Source of the DNA: Solwaraspora sp. WMMA2056 | GTDB taxonomy: Bacteria; Actinomycetota; Actinomycetes; Mycobacteriales; Micromonosporaceae | Direction: 5' to 3' | NCBI RefSeq assembly: GCF_030345095.1 | Contig: NZ_CP128360.1 | Coordinates: 806,001 to 870,000, forward strand | DNA length: 64,000 nucleotides | Shown: in pieces, positions 35,526 through 44,565 of the stretch | Position numbering within the stretch: position 1 is the first letter of the stretch | How the letters are laid out: each line of letters opens with the position of its first letter | Made by a program: the position numbers and the translations under genes | The notes under the pieces: generated by a model | Databases searched by the model: none | Told to the model about the DNA's origin: nothing | Seen by the model: the letters and a program-made list of their open reading frames with translations, nothing else

Positions 35526-35660
35526 TCCATACGTACGTGCCTCCACTCTGCACCTTTCGTCGTTCTCCGCGCTCGGAACTGTTGCGTAGCATGGGCTCTC
35601 CGCGAACGCAGGCGTGCAGGTTAGTGCAATTCGTCCACACAGTCGACAGGGGTTACGACA

Positions 35661-37781
35661 GTGGCCAAGCTCGGAATCGCCAAGGACTTCCTGGCCGACT
35701 ATGCCAAGCTGCAGAAACCCGTTCAGAAATCGGTTTCTGCCGTGATCGACAAGTTCGCGGCACACACCCACGCCGGCATCCACCTGGAGAAACTCGCCAA
35801 CGCCAAGGACTCCCGCATCCGCACCATCCGGATCACCCAGTTCTACCGGGGCGTCGTACTCGCCCCGACCAGCGGCGACGAGTTCCTGCTGCTCACCGTC
35901 CTGCCCCACGACGACGCCATCGAGTACGCCACCAGCCGGCGGTTCACCGTCAACCAGGCCCTCGGCGTCCTCGAAGTCCGCAACCAGCAGGCCCTCGACA
36001 GCATCGAGCCAGCCCTGCAGCAGGCCGCCAGGGCCAACCCGAGCATGCTGTTCAGCCGGGTCAACGACGCCGACCTGATCCGGCTCGGCGTCGACGCCGA
36101 CATCCTCCCCCTGGTCCGGCTGCTCACCACCGAAGCGCACCTGGAAGCCCTGGCGAACCTGCTACCCGCCGCCCAGTACGACGCACTCACCGGCCTCGCC
36201 GCCGGTTACCCCCCGGAGCAGGTCTGGGACGAGGTCAGCGCACACCTGCCGACCAGCGCACCCGCCGAGCCGGTCGACCCGGACGACCTGGCCGCCGCCG
36301 CCGCCCGCACCCCGGACCGCTTCCACCTGGTCTCCGGCCCCGCCGAGCTGGCCAGCATCCTCGCCCACCCGTTCGACGCCTGGCGGGTCTTCCTGCACCC
36401 GACCCAACGGGAGATCGCCCACCGCCCGTCGTACGCCGGACCGGCGCTGGTCACCGGCGGTGCCGGCACCGGCAAGACGGTGACCGCCCTGCACCGGGCG
36501 GTGTTCCTCGCCGCCCGGATCACCGGCGGCCCGGACCGGCTGCTGCTGACCACCTTCACCCGCAACCTCGCCGACGCTCTCGACCGGCAACTCGGCCTGC
36601 TCACCGACGATGCGCCGATACGGGACCGGATCGACGTGCTGAACGTCGACCGGCTCGCCTACCGGATCGTCGCCGAGACCCTCGGCCGCCAACCGGTCAT
36701 CGCCGACGCCAGGACCGTCACCCGACCGCTGTGGGAACAGGCCGCCGACGCCACCGGCGGGCAGCACAGCGCCACCTTCCTGCAGCGCGAATGGGAGCAG
36801 GTGATCCTGGCCCAGGGCATCGCCGAACCGGCCGGCTACCTGGCCGCCCGCCGACACGGCCGGGGCGCGCCGCTGCGCGCAGACCAACGGCTCGCCGTCT
36901 GGGAAGCGATCCGGCAGGTCACCGACGCGTTGCGGCAACAGGAGCAGTACACCCACCTGCAGCTGGCCGACCAGGCGGCGAAGATCCTCGCCGAACGGCC
37001 GGACCGCCCGTACCGGCACGTCATCGTCGACGAAGGCCAGGACCTGCACCCGGCCCAGTGGCGACTGCTGCGGGCCGCCGTCGCCGCCGGCCCCGACGAC
37101 CTGTTCATCGTCGCCGACCCGCACCAGCGCATCTACGACAACCATGTGTCGCTGGGCAGCCTCGGCGTCGGGATCCGCGGCCGCAGCCGCAAGCTGACCA
37201 TCAACTACCGCACCACCCAGGAGATCCTCGCCTGGTCGGTGCGGCTGCTCACCGGCGTGCACCCGACCGGGCTGGACGACCAGCAGGACGACCTGACCGG
37301 CTACCGGTCGCCGATGCACGGCCGCCGGCCCCGGGTAGCCGGCCACCCGGACCGGGACGCCGAGCACGACCAGCTCGTCACCCAGGTACGCAGCTGGATC
37401 GACGACGGGGTCGAGCCACACGCGATCGCCGTCGCCGCCCGCAACGGCCACCTGGCCCGCGCCGCCCGCGACCGGCTCGACACCGCCGGCATCCCGGTCA
37501 GCACCCCCACCGCCAGCAAGACCAACGCGGTACGGGTCGGCACCATGCACGCGATGAAAGGGCTCGAGTTCCGCTGCGTCGCGGCGATCGGCGTCGACGC
37601 CGACACCATGCCGGCCCGCTCGACGATCACCGCAGCCGACGACGACCCCACCGCGCACCGGCACGACCTGCAACGGGAACGCTGCCTGCTCTTCGTCGCC
37701 TGCACCCGCGCCCGAGACTCGCTCTACGTCTCCTACGCCGGTGCGCCCAGCCCGTTCCTCGACGCCCGGCCCACCCACTGA
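35661..37781 (+). CDS. RelE/ParE-like domain fused to UvrD-type helicase
   Basis: A 706-residue fusion starting at GTG 35661. The first 95 residues look like a RelE/ParE toxin fold (MAKLGIAKDFLADYAKLQKP, then SRIRTIRITQFYRGVVLAP and LLLTVLPHDDAIEYA). From about residue 250 follows an SF1 helicase: Walker A GGAGTGKTVTALH, motif II VIVDEGQDLHPAQWR, GAP-like VADPHQRIYDNHVSL, NYRTTQEIL, VGTMHAMKGLEF and FVACTRARDSLYV. Such fusions are common near defence loci. It is divergent from drmD and may be an accessory or separate defence gene; that role is inferred. Confidence 0.9.
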   Translation: MAKLGIAKDFLADYAKLQKPVQKSVSAVIDKFAAHTHAGIHLEKLANAKDSRIRTIRITQFYRGVVLAPTSGDEFLLLTVLPHDDAIEYATSRRFTVNQALGVLEVRNQQALDSIEPALQQAARANPSMLFSRVNDADLIRLGVDADILPLVRLLTTEAHLEALANLLPAAQYDALTGLAAGYPPEQVWDEVSAHLPTSAPAEPVDPDDLAAAAARTPDRFHLVSGPAELASILAHPFDAWRVFLHPTQREIAHRPSYAGPALVTGGAGTGKTVTALHRAVFLAARITGGPDRLLLTTFTRNLADALDRQLGLLTDDAPIRDRIDVLNVDRLAYRIVAETLGRQPVIADARTVTRPLWEQAADATGGQHSATFLQREWEQVILAQGIAEPAGYLAARRHGRGAPLRADQRLAVWEAIRQVTDALRQQEQYTHLQLADQAAKILAERPDRPYRHVIVDEGQDLHPAQWRLLRAAVAAGPDDLFIVADPHQRIYDNHVSLGSLGVGIRGRSRKLTINYRTTQEILAWSVRLLTGVHPTGLDDQQDDLTGYRSPMHGRRPRVAGHPDRDAEHDQLVTQVRSWIDDGVEPHAIAVAARNGHLARAARDRLDTAGIPVSTPTASKTNAVRVGTMHAMKGLEFRCVAAIGVDADTMPARSTITAADDDPTAHRHDLQRERCLLFVACTRARDSLYVSYAGAPSPFLDARPTH

Positions 37782-37841
37782 CCAACCCCTTGAACCCTCC
37801 GCCACACAGCCCTGCTCAACGGACTCATGGCGGGGACCGCC

Positions 37842-37885
37842 CGTCGAGCCCGCCTCAACACTCGGCCGTCGAGGCGGGCTCGACG
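37842..37885. terminator. Perfect 15-bp hairpin between convergent genes
   Basis: The arms 37842-37856 and 37871-37885 are perfect 15-bp inverted repeats with a 14-base loop. The right arm lies inside the last codons of the convergent lipoprotein gene (stop at 37855-37857). It probably terminates both the helicase and the lipoprotein transcripts. Confidence 0.8.
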
Positions 37886-38463
37886 CAGACAGAGAGCCGG
37901 TGCGGGAAGTCGATCGAGCGAACGCCCCCGGTCGACCGGTAGGTCACCGTGACGGGTGGGGCCTCCCACAGGCCGGGCCGAACGGCCGTGATCTTGAATA
38001 CGGTCGAGTAGCGTTCCCGGCTGGCATCGCTCGGCAGCAGCTCGACCGAAGCCGGGTCGACGGCGGTCAGACCAGGTGCGAACACGGGCGGGAACCGGTC
38101 GGTGAAGCCGACTCCGTCGGGTTGGTCCGGCGCCAGCGCCACCAGGCCGACGGAGTCCACGCTGACGACCGCCGAGTCGCTGGTCGCCATCTCAACGGAG
38201 ATCAGCTGGACCGGAGAGCTTGTCACGTTCCGGAAGACGACCAGGCCGTCGTAGCGGCTCTGGCTGACCTCCAGCTGTGAGCTGTGCTGGCTGCCGCGCC
38301 CGGCCGATTCGAGGGCGACACCCCGATGATCGTCGTCGGCCAGGCCTGCGGACGACGACTGCCTGGGCGCCCCGCTATCCGGGCCGTCCGAGCCGCCGGT
38401 GCACCCGGCGACGCCGAACGCCAGGACCACAGCGAGGCCCAGGGCGGTAGGCAGCCTTCCCAT
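37855..38463 (-). CDS. Predicted lipoprotein
   Basis: A 202-residue protein with a signal peptide ending in the lipobox GVAGC (Cys at about residue 21), followed by a Ser/Gly/Asp linker. The mature part is beta-rich (VSQSRYDGLVVFRNVTSSPV, LISVEMATSDSAVVSV) and ends with two Cys. No known family was recognised. It lies 21 bases after the secreted-protein gene upstream, so both may be one operon. Confidence 0.78.
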   Translation of the reverse strand: MGRLPTALGLAVVLAFGVAGCTGGSDGPDSGAPRQSSSAGLADDDHRGVALESAGRGSQHSSQLEVSQSRYDGLVVFRNVTSSPVQLISVEMATSDSAVVSVDSVGLVALAPDQPDGVGFTDRFPPVFAPGLTAVDPASVELLPSDASRERYSTVFKITAVRPGLWEAPPVTVTYRSTGGVRSIDFPHRLSVCVEPASTAEC

Positions 38464-38484
38464 GTCTCCCCACGTCACCCCTTG

Positions 38485-39093
38485 TTAACACCCGCCCTGC
38501 GGGTTCGGATACCACCAGGCCGTCGCCGGGTAGTCGTCCCGCTTCCAGCAGTAGTAGTTCGAACTGTGTGACGCGAGTGGGGCGTACGCCACCGCGCCAG
38601 CCGACGTGGTCACCGTGCAGTTGGTGTTGAGCCGATGCTTCCTGAAGCCGAACAGCCGGCCTTCTTTCGTCCGTACCAGGCGGGACGTCACCCCCGACGA
38701 CAGCGGGATCGAGTGGCTCCAGCTGGTCGTGTGGCTCGACCCGACGGTGAGGTCGACACCGAAGGTGGTCTCAGCCGACGCGACGAGCGCACCGGCCGAG
38801 ACCGAAAAGCTCGCCGACGTGGTGACCGAGATGTCGATCGTGCCGCTACCGGTGAAGTCGATGGACCCGGGACCGGTCTGCCAGTCGCTCGCGGTGTCGG
38901 TGGAGATCCAGACCTTCTGTGGCGACCAGACCTCGTAGGTCTCCTCGATCGGGCAGGCCTGGGGGACCATGTCGGCGGCCCGCACCGGAGCGACCGCGAG
39001 CAACGACAGCGCCGTGCCGGCCGCCACGACCATGGCGGCCCGTACCCCGCTCGGCAGGCACCCCCGCCCCATCAACAACAATGATCGGGACAT
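38485..39093 (-). CDS. Secreted beta-rich protein of unknown function
   Basis: A 202-residue protein with a signal peptide (about residues 1-40, cleavage near PVRAA-DM). The mature part has long Ser/Thr-rich stretches alternating polar and hydrophobic residues (GTIDISVTTSASFSVSAGAL, then SAETTFGVDLTVGSSHTTSW), like the amphipathic strands of aerolysin-type proteins, and four Cys. ATG 39093 (MSRSLLLMGRG) is the start; the upstream frame is not convincing. The function is not known. Confidence 0.75.
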   Translation of the reverse strand: MSRSLLLMGRGCLPSGVRAAMVVAAGTALSLLAVAPVRAADMVPQACPIEETYEVWSPQKVWISTDTASDWQTGPGSIDFTGSGTIDISVTTSASFSVSAGALVASAETTFGVDLTVGSSHTTSWSHSIPLSSGVTSRLVRTKEGRLFGFRKHRLNTNCTVTTSAGAVAYAPLASHSSNYYCWKRDDYPATAWWYPNPQGGC

Positions 39094-39178
39094 ATCGATA
39101 CGGTAGGCGGGCCAGTCCACGGACCACAAGGCGGACCCGGGCAGCACGGTGCAAGATCTCCGACAGACGCCTCGGCAC

Positions 39179-39862
39179 TCAGGTCAGGCCGGGGGTAAGC
39201 AGGCCGCTTTCGTACGCGAGGATCACCAGCTGGGCGCGGTCGTGCGCGTACAGCTTGGTCATGATGCGGTTGACGTGGGTCTTCGCCGTGTGCGGCGAGA
39301 TGACGAGATCCTGGGCGATCTCCTGGTTCGACCGGCCGCGTGCGACCAGCAGCAGCACCTCGCGTTCCCGGTCGGTCAGCTGCCCGACGGTCTCAGGGAC
39401 CACAGGCAAGCCGCCCACCGTGGCCGTCGGCGGGGCCGGCAGCACGTACCTCTCGATGAGGCTGCGGGTCGCGGCGGGTGACAGCAGCGCGTCGCCGGCG
39501 TGCACCGCGCGTACCGCCCGGACGAGATCCTCCGGCTCGGACCCTTTGCCGATGAAGCCGCTCGCGCCGGCCCGCAGCGCCGCCACCAGGTACTCGTCCT
39601 CCTCGAAGGTGGTGAGGATCAGCACCCGGGTCCCGGCCAGCGCCGGATCGGCGCAGATGGCCGCCGTCGCGCCGATGCCGTCGAGCTCCGGCATCCGGAT
39701 GTCCATCAGTACGACGTCGGGGCGCAGCGAGCCCGCGAGCGCGACAGCCTGCGTACCGTTGACCGCTTCGCCGACGACGCTGATCCGGCCGTCGTCGGTC
39801 AGGATCGCTGTCACGGCCTGCCTGATCAGTGCCTGGTCGTCGACGACGAGCACAGTGGTCAC
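39179..39862 (-). CDS. NarL/LuxR-type response regulator
   Basis: A 227-residue response regulator. The receiver domain (residues 1-120) has the acidic pair in VLVVDDQAL, the phospho-Asp in DVVLMDIRMPELDG, Thr in LILTTFEEDEYL and Lys in GFIGKGSEP. The C-terminal LuxR helix-turn-helix (QLTDREREVLLLVARGRSNQ, EIAQDLVISPHTAKTHVNRI) follows. Its start overlaps the kinase stop as ATGA. It probably controls the divergent ABC exporter at 41238. Confidence 0.95.
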   Translation of the reverse strand: MTTVLVVDDQALIRQAVTAILTDDGRISVVGEAVNGTQAVALAGSLRPDVVLMDIRMPELDGIGATAAICADPALAGTRVLILTTFEEDEYLVAALRAGASGFIGKGSEPEDLVRAVRAVHAGDALLSPAATRSLIERYVLPAPPTATVGGLPVVPETVGQLTDREREVLLLVARGRSNQEIAQDLVISPHTAKTHVNRIMTKLYAHDRAQLVILAYESGLLTPGLT

Positions 39863-41064
39863 CGGGGTTCCTCCTTGGGTAGCGGCAGGGTGGCGGCGAG
39901 CCGGTAGCCGCCCGGGGACAGGCCGGTTTCGACGACGCCACGGACCGAGGCGACCCGTTCCCGCAGGCCGACCAGTCCGTGCCCGCTGCTGGGCACCTCG
40001 GACCGGTCGTCGGCCGACCGGCCGGACACCGGATTCGTGACCATCACGTGGATCCGGTCAGGGTCGACCTCGACCTGGACATGCGCGCGATGCCCGGCAC
40101 CATGCTTATGGGCGTTGGTGAGACCTTCCTGGATCACCCGGTAGGCGACCACGTCCACCGCGCCGCTGACCGCCGCCAGGTCCCCATCGGTCCGCAGCGA
40201 CACGTGGAGTCCCGCCCCGGTGAAGCCGGCGACCAGCTGGTCGAGCCGGTGCAGACCGGGCTGCGGGGCGGTCGCCGCCCCGTTGGTGGGGTCGTCGTCC
40301 TCCGTACGCAGGACCCGCAGCAGGTCGCCGATCTCGGTGAGCACGGTCCGGGAGGCGCCACGGATGGCACCGAGGGCCTGCTGGGCCCGCTCCGGGCGGG
40401 TCTGCAGCGCCGACGACGCCACCCCGGCGTTGAGGCTGATCACGGAGATCTGGTGGGCGACGACGTCGTGCAGGTCACGGGCGATCCGCAGCCGTTCCTC
40501 GGTGACCCGTCTGCGGGCCTCCGATTCGCGGGTCTGTTCGGCGCGTTCGGCGCGTTCGATGATGGCGCGCAGGTATTCCCGCCGGGAGCGGTGGCCGTCG
40601 CCGGCGGCAGCGGCGAACGCGACCAGGACGGTGACCTGGAACGCCCGGGGATCGAACACACTCCCGATCGCCGTCAGGAGGTTGAGCAGGGTCGTCGCGA
40701 CGACGGCGGCGCAGGCTGCGGTGAGCGTGGTCCGCCGGTCCGTGCGGTTCGCCGCCCCGAACATGGCGATCGACACGGCGAGCACCACGCCCGGCTCCAG
40801 CGCCCCGGTGGCCGCGACGAGTCCGTAGATCGCGATACAGCCGGCGAGCACCGGCAGCGGCCAGCGCCGCCGCAGCGGCAGCAGCACGGCCGGGACGATC
40901 GCCAGGGCGATGGTGACGGGTCCGGCCGCCTCGTGCTCGGGGACCTTGAACGGGGCGAGCGCCGTCGCGACGATGATCACCGCAGCGGCCAGGTCACCGA
41001 CCCACGGCGGTACGCGCGGACGGCCGTACCTCGGGTCCGCCGGCACGGCCGCAGTGGTCGTCAT
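39859..41064 (-). CDS. Sensor histidine kinase of NarL/DesK type
   Basis: A 401-residue kinase. Five or so membrane segments fill residues 20-150 (VGDLAAAVIIVATALAPF and others). A HisKA_3 domain holds the phospho-His (EERLRIARDLHDVVAHQISV), and an HATPase domain has AYRVIQEGLTNAHKHGAG and SGHGLVGLRERV. There is no separate extracytoplasmic sensor domain, so sensing is probably at the membrane. ATG 41064 (MTTTAAVPAD) is used. The gene is divergent from the exporter genes. Confidence 0.94.
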   Translation of the reverse strand: MTTTAAVPADPRYGRPRVPPWVGDLAAAVIIVATALAPFKVPEHEAAGPVTIALAIVPAVLLPLRRRWPLPVLAGCIAIYGLVAATGALEPGVVLAVSIAMFGAANRTDRRTTLTAACAAVVATTLLNLLTAIGSVFDPRAFQVTVLVAFAAAAGDGHRSRREYLRAIIERAERAEQTRESEARRRVTEERLRIARDLHDVVAHQISVISLNAGVASSALQTRPERAQQALGAIRGASRTVLTEIGDLLRVLRTEDDDPTNGAATAPQPGLHRLDQLVAGFTGAGLHVSLRTDGDLAAVSGAVDVVAYRVIQEGLTNAHKHGAGHRAHVQVEVDPDRIHVMVTNPVSGRSADDRSEVPSSGHGLVGLRERVASVRGVVETGLSPGGYRLAATLPLPKEEPR

Positions 41065-41120
41065 GGCCCCAGTCTGCCGGCCGCCGTGACCAGGCAGGTC
41101 CACCTGGCGCGGTATTCCCC

Positions 41121-41140
41121 CGTACCGCGAACGCGGTACG
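41121..41140. promoter_or_regulatory. Palindrome between two-component system and exporter
   Basis: CGTACCGCG-AA-CGCGGTACG is a perfect 9-bp inverted repeat in the 173-bp divergent region between the kinase start (41064) and the ABC ATPase start (41238). Position and symmetry fit a binding site of a dimeric LuxR-type response regulator. No experimental support is available. Confidence 0.5.
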
Positions 41141-41237
41141 CGAATGCCCGCCACAGAGTGACGCGGCGGACCGTGCCGCCGACGACGATGGAGACACCAG
41201 CCGGAATTCGGCCTGGTCGGCGAATACGAGGAGTCCG

Positions 41238-41936
41238 ATGGAAAGCCCTGTCATCTCGGCTGTCGACGTACGGAAGACGTACGGTCGGGGCGCGAACAGT
41301 TTCGACGCGCTGAAGGGAGTCAACTTCGACATTCATGACGGCGAGAGTGTTGCGATCCTCGGTAAGAGCGGATCCGGCAAGTCGACCCTGATGCACATTC
41401 TCGCGCTGCTGGACGCCCCGACGTCGGGCACGATCACGCTGGACGGGGTCGATACCCGTACGCTGCGGGGCAGCCGCCTCAACCAGACCCGGAACAAGAC
41501 GTTCGGGTTCGTCTTCCAGCAGTTCTTCCTCACCCCGAACACCTCGGTCCTCGACAACGTCATGCTGCCGCTGAAGATCGCCGGCGTCGGACGGGCCGAG
41601 CGTAGGCGGCGCGGCATGGCCGCCCTGGAACAGTTGGAGCTGGCCGACAAGGCGAAGAACAAGGCGGCGAACCTCTCCGGCGGGCAGAAGCAACGGGTGG
41701 TGATCGCGCGGGCGCTGGTGAACAATCCGCGGATCATTTTCGCCGACGAGCCGACCGGTAACCTCGATTCCGCCACCGGCGCCGTGGTGGAGGACATTCT
41801 CTTCGGCCTCAACCGGCAGAACGGCATCACCCTGATCGTCGTCACCCACGACGAGGAGCTCGCGTCGCGCTGCGACCGCCGCATCCTGGTCCGGGACGGC
41901 CAGCTGGTCGACGACCTGGCGGCGGTGCCGGCATGA
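41238..41936 (+). CDS. ABC transporter ATP-binding protein
   Basis: A 232-residue MacB/LolD-type ATPase: Walker A AILGKSGSGKSTLM, Q-loop FVFQQFFLTPNTS, signature NLSGGQKQRVVIARAL, Walker B IIFADEPTGNLD and H-loop LIVVTHDEE. Its stop overlaps the permease start as ATGA (41933-41936). It lies divergent from a NarL-type two-component pair, the common layout of antimicrobial-peptide or antibiotic efflux modules. The substrate is unknown. Confidence 0.95.
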   Translation: MESPVISAVDVRKTYGRGANSFDALKGVNFDIHDGESVAILGKSGSGKSTLMHILALLDAPTSGTITLDGVDTRTLRGSRLNQTRNKTFGFVFQQFFLTPNTSVLDNVMLPLKIAGVGRAERRRRGMAALEQLELADKAKNKAANLSGGQKQRVVIARALVNNPRIIFADEPTGNLDSATGAVVEDILFGLNRQNGITLIVVTHDEELASRCDRRILVRDGQLVDDLAAVPA

Positions 41937-43240
41937 AGATCTCCGATCTGGTCGGCTCGGCCACCGCGAACACTTTCCGGTCCAAGACCCGTACGCTGCT
42001 GACGATCCTGGCGATCTTCATCGGCGCGTTCACCTTGACGTTGACCAGCGGGCTGGGCACCGGCATCAACGCGTACATCGACGACACGGTGACGGCGATC
42101 GGCGCGTCCGACGTCATGTCGGTCGTCAAGACCCCGGACGCCGACGACGGGTTCGGTTCCGCCGACGCCGGGCCGGCCGAGTACGACCCGGACACGGTGT
42201 CGAGCGGGCAGGACGGTCCGCCCGGTCAGCAGACGGTCGTCGCGCTCACCCCGGCCGACCTGGACACCCTGGCCGACATCGACGGTGTCCTCGACGTACA
42301 GGCGACCCGGTCGATCAGCGCCGACTACATCCAGGTCGGCGACGGTACGCGGTACGTAGTGGACGTGGGCGGCCTGGTCGCCGGGCAGCGGACCCCGCTG
42401 GCCGCCGGGTCGGAGCCGGACAACGCCTCGTCGCAGCTGCAGCTCGCGCTCCCGACGTCGTACGTCGAACCGCTCGGCTTCGCTGACGACGCTTCGGCGG
42501 TCGGGCAGACCGTCTCGATCGCGGTGACCGACGCGCAGCGCACGCAGCAGGTGATCGAGGCGACGATCGTCGGGGTGGCCGAGGAGACCCTGGCGACCGG
42601 GGGCGGCGTCGTGCCCAACGACGCGTTGACCGATGCGCTGTTCGACGCGCAGAACACCGGTGTCCCGGCCGCCGAGGCGCAGCGGTACGCCCAGGCGGCC
42701 GTCTGGTTCGACCCGGCCGCGACCGACGAGCAGATCAGCGCACTGAAGGACCGGCTGGCCGACGCCGGCTACACCGGGAGCACGGTCGCCGATCAGCTCG
42801 GCGCGTTCCGTACCGTCATCGACGGCATCGTCTGGGTGCTGAACGCCTTCGCGGTGATCGCGCTGCTGGCGGCAAGCTTCGGGATCGTCAACACCCTGTT
42901 CATGTCGGTGCAGGAGCGGACCCGTGAGATCGGCCTGATGAAGGCGATGGGCATGGGCTCGGGCAAGGTGTTCGGCCTGTTCAGCCTGGAGGCCACGTTC
43001 ATCGGTTTCCTCGGCAGCGCCATCGGCGCGGTGCTGGCGGTCGCGGCGGGCACCGCGATCAGCAGCGCACTGGCCGGCAGTTTCCTCGCGGACCTGCCGG
43101 GGCTCACGCTGATCGCCTTCGAGCCGTTCTCCATCGCGGCGATCATCGGCCTGGTGATGGCGATCGCGTTCCTGGCCGGCACGCTGCCGGCGTCGCGGGC
43201 GGCCCGGGCTGACCCGGTCGACTCGCTGCGCTACGAGTAG
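41933..43240 (+). CDS. ABC transporter permease, FtsX/MacB family
   Basis: A 435-residue permease with one N-terminal membrane segment (TLLTILAIFIGAFTLTLTSG), a large extracytoplasmic domain (about residues 50-295), and three C-terminal membrane segments. Conserved phrases QERTREIGLMKAMGMGSGKV and PASRAARADPVDSLRYE are present. It pairs with the ATPase before it. No separate adaptor gene is nearby, unlike the exporter at 1760-6475. A hairpin terminator follows 35 bases after the stop. Confidence 0.94.
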   Translation: MKISDLVGSATANTFRSKTRTLLTILAIFIGAFTLTLTSGLGTGINAYIDDTVTAIGASDVMSVVKTPDADDGFGSADAGPAEYDPDTVSSGQDGPPGQQTVVALTPADLDTLADIDGVLDVQATRSISADYIQVGDGTRYVVDVGGLVAGQRTPLAAGSEPDNASSQLQLALPTSYVEPLGFADDASAVGQTVSIAVTDAQRTQQVIEATIVGVAEETLATGGGVVPNDALTDALFDAQNTGVPAAEAQRYAQAAVWFDPAATDEQISALKDRLADAGYTGSTVADQLGAFRTVIDGIVWVLNAFAVIALLAASFGIVNTLFMSVQERTREIGLMKAMGMGSGKVFGLFSLEATFIGFLGSAIGAVLAVAAGTAISSALAGSFLADLPGLTLIAFEPFSIAAIIGLVMAIAFLAGTLPASRAARADPVDSLRYE

Positions 43241-43274
43241 CCGCAGCTGGCAGGTAGGCCACCGGACGCACGAG

Positions 43275-43306
43275 GTGCCTGGCGGGATGGAACTCCCGCC
43301 AGGCAC
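43275..43306. terminator. Perfect 13-bp hairpin between convergent genes
   Basis: The arms 43275-43287 (GTGCCTGGCGGGA) and 43294-43306 are perfect inverted repeats with a 6-base TGGAAC loop, between the permease stop and the convergent secreted-protein stop at 43345. It is a likely bidirectional terminator. Confidence 0.85.
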
Positions 43307-43344
43307 GTCGCCGTTTCGTCAGGGTCAGTCGGGCCGACCGTGGA

Positions 43345-44565
43345 TCAGAGCCGGAAGTACGAGTTGGTGGTGGAGCTGTTGTACGGGGAGTAGTTCCAGT
43401 AGTGGTACATCAGGCCGAGCTGGCCCCACTTGGACCGTACGTAGTTGCCGGTGCCGACCCAGATGCCGGAGTGGTCGTCACTGGCGTACGACAGTTTCAT
43501 GTTGGAGAACCACTGGTACGGGATCTGCCAGCGGGTATAGCTGCCGTCCTGCCAGTAGCGGTCGTCCCCGGGGGTGTTCATCCACCGGTCGTTCGCGCTG
43601 GAGGTGCTGTACCAGGCGTACGAGTGGCAGTTGTACTTGCGCGAGGCGTTGCGTTCCCGCGACGCCGACGGATAGTTGGTCGCCACGTAGCTGTTGTAGC
43701 TGCTGATCTGGGCGCTGGTCAGCTCGGACGTCATGGTGATCACCGAGACGGCCGAGCCGTTGGGGGTGTAGACGGTGCTGGCGTAGTCCAGCGTCCCGAC
43801 GTCGTCGCTGACCGGGTGGGCGACGCTGGGGTCGGTCAGGTGCGCCCGTACGGCCGCGACGGTGGTTTCCACCGCGCCCGGCCGCAGCTGCACAGCTTCG
43901 CGCAGCAGCTCCGAGCGGGACCAGTCCCAGCTCTCCCGGGTGGCGAGCGCGCGACCGAGGAGCACCGCGGTCGGTTCCAGGCCGGCCTGGCCGTACGTCG
44001 TGGCATCGGTCTGCTTGGCGCGGTGTACGGCGAGGCCGAGCCGTAGCAACTCCTCGGACTGCGCCGTGGTCAGGGTGGCGAGCACCTGCGGCTGGGCGAG
44101 GACGGTCTCCAGTTTCCACACGGCCAGCGCCCGGTCGCCGGCGTCGGCGAGGGACTCACCGCCGCGGGCCGCGACGTTCAGGGTCCGGTAGCGCGTGAGC
44201 AGTTCCTGGCCGGCGTCGGGGCGGCGGAGCAGTTCCTGTAGTCCGGTGAAGCGGGCGGTGACGGTCTCGAAGCCGTGTTGGACGCTGTTGAAGGCCAGGG
44301 CGTCGGGCAGCAGCGGGTACGCCAGGACGGCGTCGACGAGCAGCGGGGTCCGCAGGACGGCGGCGGTCTTGGCCGGCATCTGTACGGCGTCGACCATCTC
44401 CTGGTGGCTGCCGAGCGCGCGCCACTGCGCGGAGCCGGGGGTCACCTGGTAGGTGAAGGGTCGGTCGGCGGCCGAGACCGGGGTGCCGGGCGTGAGGGTG
44501 GCGACGAGGGCGCCGGTGACGGCGGCGACGAGGGCGCGCCGGGTCAGGCGGGCAGGACGGGACAT
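43345..44565 (-). CDS. Secreted protein with Cys/His amidase-like C-terminal domain
   Basis: A 406-residue protein with a signal peptide (about residues 1-33, RRALVAAVTGALVATL, cleavage near PVSAA-DR). The first 250 residues are helical and not recognised. The last 130 hold YNCHSYAWYSTSS, a DRYWQDGSYTRW stretch, and SDDHSGIWVGTGNYVRSKWG. A Cys followed by a later His fits papain-like or NlpC-like folds used in cell-wall or peptide cleavage. That activity is inferred from the Cys-His layout only. The upstream 288-bp region is A/T-richer and holds its promoter. Confidence 0.8.
   Translation of the reverse strand: MSRPARLTRRALVAAVTGALVATLTPGTPVSAADRPFTYQVTPGSAQWRALGSHQEMVDAVQMPAKTAAVLRTPLLVDAVLAYPLLPDALAFNSVQHGFETVTARFTGLQELLRRPDAGQELLTRYRTLNVAARGGESLADAGDRALAVWKLETVLAQPQVLATLTTAQSEELLRLGLAVHRAKQTDATTYGQAGLEPTAVLLGRALATRESWDWSRSELLREAVQLRPGAVETTVAAVRAHLTDPSVAHPVSDDVGTLDYASTVYTPNGSAVSVITMTSELTSAQISSYNSYVATNYPSASRERNASRKYNCHSYAWYSTSSANDRWMNTPGDDRYWQDGSYTRWQIPYQWFSNMKLSYASDDHSGIWVGTGNYVRSKWGQLGLMYHYWNYSPYNSSTTNSYFRL

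Noticed and set aside
35537-37942. An 801-residue plus frame overlapping the helicase gene
   Set aside because: Pro/Arg-rich +1 shadow of the RelE/UvrD gene, no motifs.
41333-43306. A 657-residue minus frame opposite the ABC exporter genes
   Set aside because: Shadow of the ATPase and permease; both plus-strand genes have full motif sets.
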